From the NCBI GenBank assembly GCA_037200845.1, contig JBBCGQ010000001.1, forward strand, positions 62,001 through 126,000: a DNA stretch of 64,000 nucleotides. Reading direction: 5' to 3'. Below the pieces are notes generated by a model, which saw nothing but the letters and a program-made list of their open reading frames with translations, had not been told where the DNA came from and ran no database searches. This document shows, in pieces, positions 62,267 to 64,000 of this stretch; within the stretch, counting starts at the first letter, position 1; each line of letters begins with the position of its first letter. The stretch comes from Bauldia sp. Lineage in GTDB: Bacteria > Pseudomonadota > Alphaproteobacteria > Rhizobiales > Kaistiaceae. The position numbers and the translations under genes are program-made.

Positions 62267-63328
62267 TCACTCCCAGGTCGAATACGCCAGCGTCAGCTTC
62301 TTCGTCGCGCCGCCGGTGAGGCCGGTGATCTGGAACTGGCTGACGCGGCCCTGGTTGGTCGCGGCGCAGATGTAGCTGCCGACCGGCAGCGTGATGAGCG
62401 GCACCGCGTTCGGACTGAAGGATGCCGCAGAGCAGCCGTCGTAGCCGCGGTCGGACTTGTTGCCGACGGCAAACTGCGCGCCGTTCATCGGCCTGAGGAA
62501 CAACTGCGTCGCCGTCACCGCCTGGAACTGCAGGTCGGCGGCGGGGCCGCCCGGAACGTTGCCCTCGTCGAGATCGAGCGTGAACGTCTGCTGGACCGCG
62601 ATCGTGCCGTCCGAATGGACCGGCTGGCTGCCGCCGCCGCTGCTCGCGCTCCACGTCGTGTGGTCGAAGTAGATGGTCATCGGGATCGGCAGACCCGGGA
62701 TGCCGTTGACGTTGGCTACCCGCAGGCGGCCGAAGTTGCCGTCGCTCGTCTTGACGCACAGCCACACGCCGACCGGCAGTTGCGACTGCGGGATCGGGCC
62801 GGCGCCATACGGTGCCGTCTGGCAATCGGCAAAGGTCGGCAGATGCGTGCCCTGCGGGCTGAGGCGCGTGTTGTTGACCGGCTCGAGCAGGCGCAGGAAC
62901 GGATTGTCGGCGCGCAGGCGAATGTCGGGCGCTCCGCCGGCGTCGAGGTCCGCCACGCCATTGTCGACCAGCGTGATCGGGCCGTCGGAGACGATGCTGA
63001 CGGAGGGGCCCGGCGGCGGCGCCGAGACGCACTTGAACCGCTTGCCCGGAATCTTGGCGCAATTCTCGTTGACCGGAGCGGCGCGCGACATGGCGCCGGA
63101 GGATCCATAGGTGCACACCAGCACCTGCTGGCCGCTCGACAGATCGACCTTGTAGTCGGTGAGCGGGCTGACCTGCGAGTTGGTGGTCCAGCCCGGCGGC
63201 AGCGGCTCGACGATGGTGCGCGTCGCCTGGAAAAGCGGACAGGCAACCGTCGAGTCGGCGTGTGCCGACACCGCCGACAGCCCCATCGCAAAGCCGGCGA
63301 CGATCATAGTGCCCAAAAGGCTACGCAT
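62267..63328 (-). CDS. Secreted Cys-rich hypothetical protein with internal repeats
   Basis: A 353-residue exported protein: signal peptide MRSLLGTMIVAGFAMGLSAV with cleavage near SAHA (about residue 24). The mature protein is predicted to be beta-rich with about eight spaced cysteines. Two segments align with each other: LPVGVWLCVKTSDGNFGRLR ending YFDHTTW, and LPVGSYICAATNQGRVSQFQ ending LAYSTW. A third, looser relative may be SGQQVLVCTYGSSGAMSR. I recognise no family. It ends in a good terminator and stands alone. Confidence 0.75.
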   Translation of the reverse strand: MRSLLGTMIVAGFAMGLSAVSAHADSTVACPLFQATRTIVEPLPPGWTTNSQVSPLTDYKVDLSSGQQVLVCTYGSSGAMSRAAPVNENCAKIPGKRFKCVSAPPPGPSVSIVSDGPITLVDNGVADLDAGGAPDIRLRADNPFLRLLEPVNNTRLSPQGTHLPTFADCQTAPYGAGPIPQSQLPVGVWLCVKTSDGNFGRLRVANVNGIPGLPIPMTIYFDHTTWSASSGGGSQPVHSDGTIAVQQTFTLDLDEGNVPGGPAADLQFQAVTATQLFLRPMNGAQFAVGNKSDRGYDGCSAASFSPNAVPLITLPVGSYICAATNQGRVSQFQITGLTGGATKKLTLAYSTWE

Positions 63329-63735
63329 GCGAACGTCCCTCCCGTTTCGGCCGAAGGGCCGACCGATCGATACTAGCTTAGCGCGCGGTACCTGAAACCC
63401 TGATGAACCAAATATTCAGCATGGCTTTGTCGTCAGCCATGCGTCCGCGAGCATCCGGTCCCGGTCCTGTGTTCGCGTTGACTATTTCGCCGGTTCCAGT
63501 AGAAGAAGCCCCGGTTTTCCCAAGGTCCGCCATGAACTTGCGCCTCGCTCTCCTGGCCCTTTTTGCCCGCCCGGCTCTCGCCGACGGCAAGGCCGTGGCG
63601 CGGAAAACCAAAACGAAAACCACGAAAACCGCTTAAGTTCTCGCTCCCGCCGCGACCTCTCTCCCCGGCATCGGGCGAGGGAAACGGGTCGGATGTGGCC
63701 CGAAGGATGAGCGGAGAGGGAACGGAGCTTTCAAG
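63329..63735. other. 407-base gap before asd, with a possible short ORF
   Basis: No established gene. One short plus-strand frame at 63532-63636 (34 codons, MNLRLALLALFARPALADGK, then a Lys/Thr-rich tail) has AAGG six bases upstream and looks like a signal peptide with a basic tail. It could be chance. The rest of the region shows nothing else supportable. Confidence 0.3.
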
Positions 63736-64000
63736 ATGGGTTTCAAGGTCGCGGTCGTAGGCGCCACCGGCAACGTCGGGCGCGAGATGCTCGCCACGCT
63801 GGACGAGCGCGGCTTCCCCGCCGACGAGGTCGTGGCGCTCGCCTCGCGCCGCAGCCAGGGGACGGAAGTCTCCTACGGCGACAGCGTGCTGAAGGTGAAG
63901 ACGCTCGACAACTATGACTTCTCCGACACCGACATCGCCCTGATGTCGGCGGGCGGCGCCGTCTCCAAGGAATGGTCGCCGAAGATCGCCGCCGACGGCT
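63736..64000 (+). CDS. asd: Aspartate-semialdehyde dehydrogenase (partial)
   Basis: Makes aspartate semialdehyde from aspartyl phosphate for lysine, threonine and methionine synthesis. Only the first 88 codons are in the window; the rest lies beyond the right edge. It starts MGFKVAVVGATGNVGREMLA, with the nucleotide motif GATGNVG, ALASRRSQGTEVSYGDS and DIALMSAGGAVSKEWSPKIA. GGAG lies about eight bases upstream of the ATG. Confidence 0.94.
   Translation, partial: MGFKVAVVGATGNVGREMLATLDERGFPADEVVALASRRSQGTEVSYGDSVLKVKTLDNYDFSDTDIALMSAGGAVSKEWSPKIAADG

Overview
This is a high-G+C (by eye roughly two-thirds) alphaproteobacterial chromosome segment, most likely from the order Hyphomicrobiales (Rhizobiales). 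The evidence is gene order: rplU-rpmA-GNAT-obgE-proB/proA-nadD-rsfS-rlmH-envC-like-ctpA-YibQ-like-rppH, then atpHAGDC next to priA, then mdh-sucCDAB-lpd and sdhCDAB. I cannot name the genus from sequence alone.

Layout. 1-8.4 kb: a minus-strand catabolic operon headed by a LacI-family regulator with a perfect 27-bp operator over its promoter. It runs through four consecutive Gfo/Idh/MocA oxidoreductases, a sugar-binding protein and two ABC permeases; the second permease runs off the left edge. 8.4-9.3 kb: a decayed FrcA-like sugar ABC ATPase pseudogene beside tRNA-Ser(CGA). 9.5-11.7 kb: a plus-strand cluster of four membrane proteins (YqjD/DUF883-like, holin-like, AI-2E permease family, DUF1328). 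11.8-14.2 kb: a GH2 beta-mannosidase. 14.2-28.8 kb: the conserved housekeeping block, with proB and proA split by three opposite-strand accessory genes. 28.9-35.2 kb: topoisomerase IB and the F1 ATP synthase operon, which carries an extra 81-residue membrane protein gene between atpD and atpC. 35.5-41.6 kb: an orphan gene of different codon use, priA, a transaldolase-like gene, a 1.1-kb gene-free stretch packed with inverted repeats, xerC and gntK. 41.7-51.5 kb: the TCA cluster mdh-sucC-sucD-sucA-sucB-(secreted hypothetical)-lpd. 51.7-54.1 kb: a DUF4160/DUF2442 pair with its own palindrome, zapE and an Omp19/Inh-like lipoprotein. 54.2-58.5 kb: succinate dehydrogenase, with a DUF3052 gene between sdhA and sdhB. 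58.8-64 kb: leuB, a membrane hypothetical, a Nramp Mn/Fe transporter under a Fur/Mur-like box, a Cys-rich secreted protein and the start of asd.

How it works together. Most of the window is core physiology: 2-oxoglutarate to oxaloacetate via OGDH, SCS, SDH and MDH, oxidative phosphorylation, proline and leucine/lysine-family biosynthesis, and ribosome maturation. The left edge is an inducible uptake and oxidation system for an unknown sugar, polyol or glycoside. Intergenic DNA carries at least three kinds of repeats: REP-like doublets at 28.8, 39.1, 39.8 and 58.6 kb; a two-copy 140-150-bp palindromic element at 39.96 and 62.03 kb; and a short GGCAATC repeat at 21.8 kb. No CRISPR array, prophage or intact insertion sequence was seen. 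The best candidates for undescribed biology are the LacI/four-oxidoreductase locus, the 81-residue protein in the atp operon, the unexplained 39.2-39.8 kb segment and the DUF4160/DUF2442 pair.
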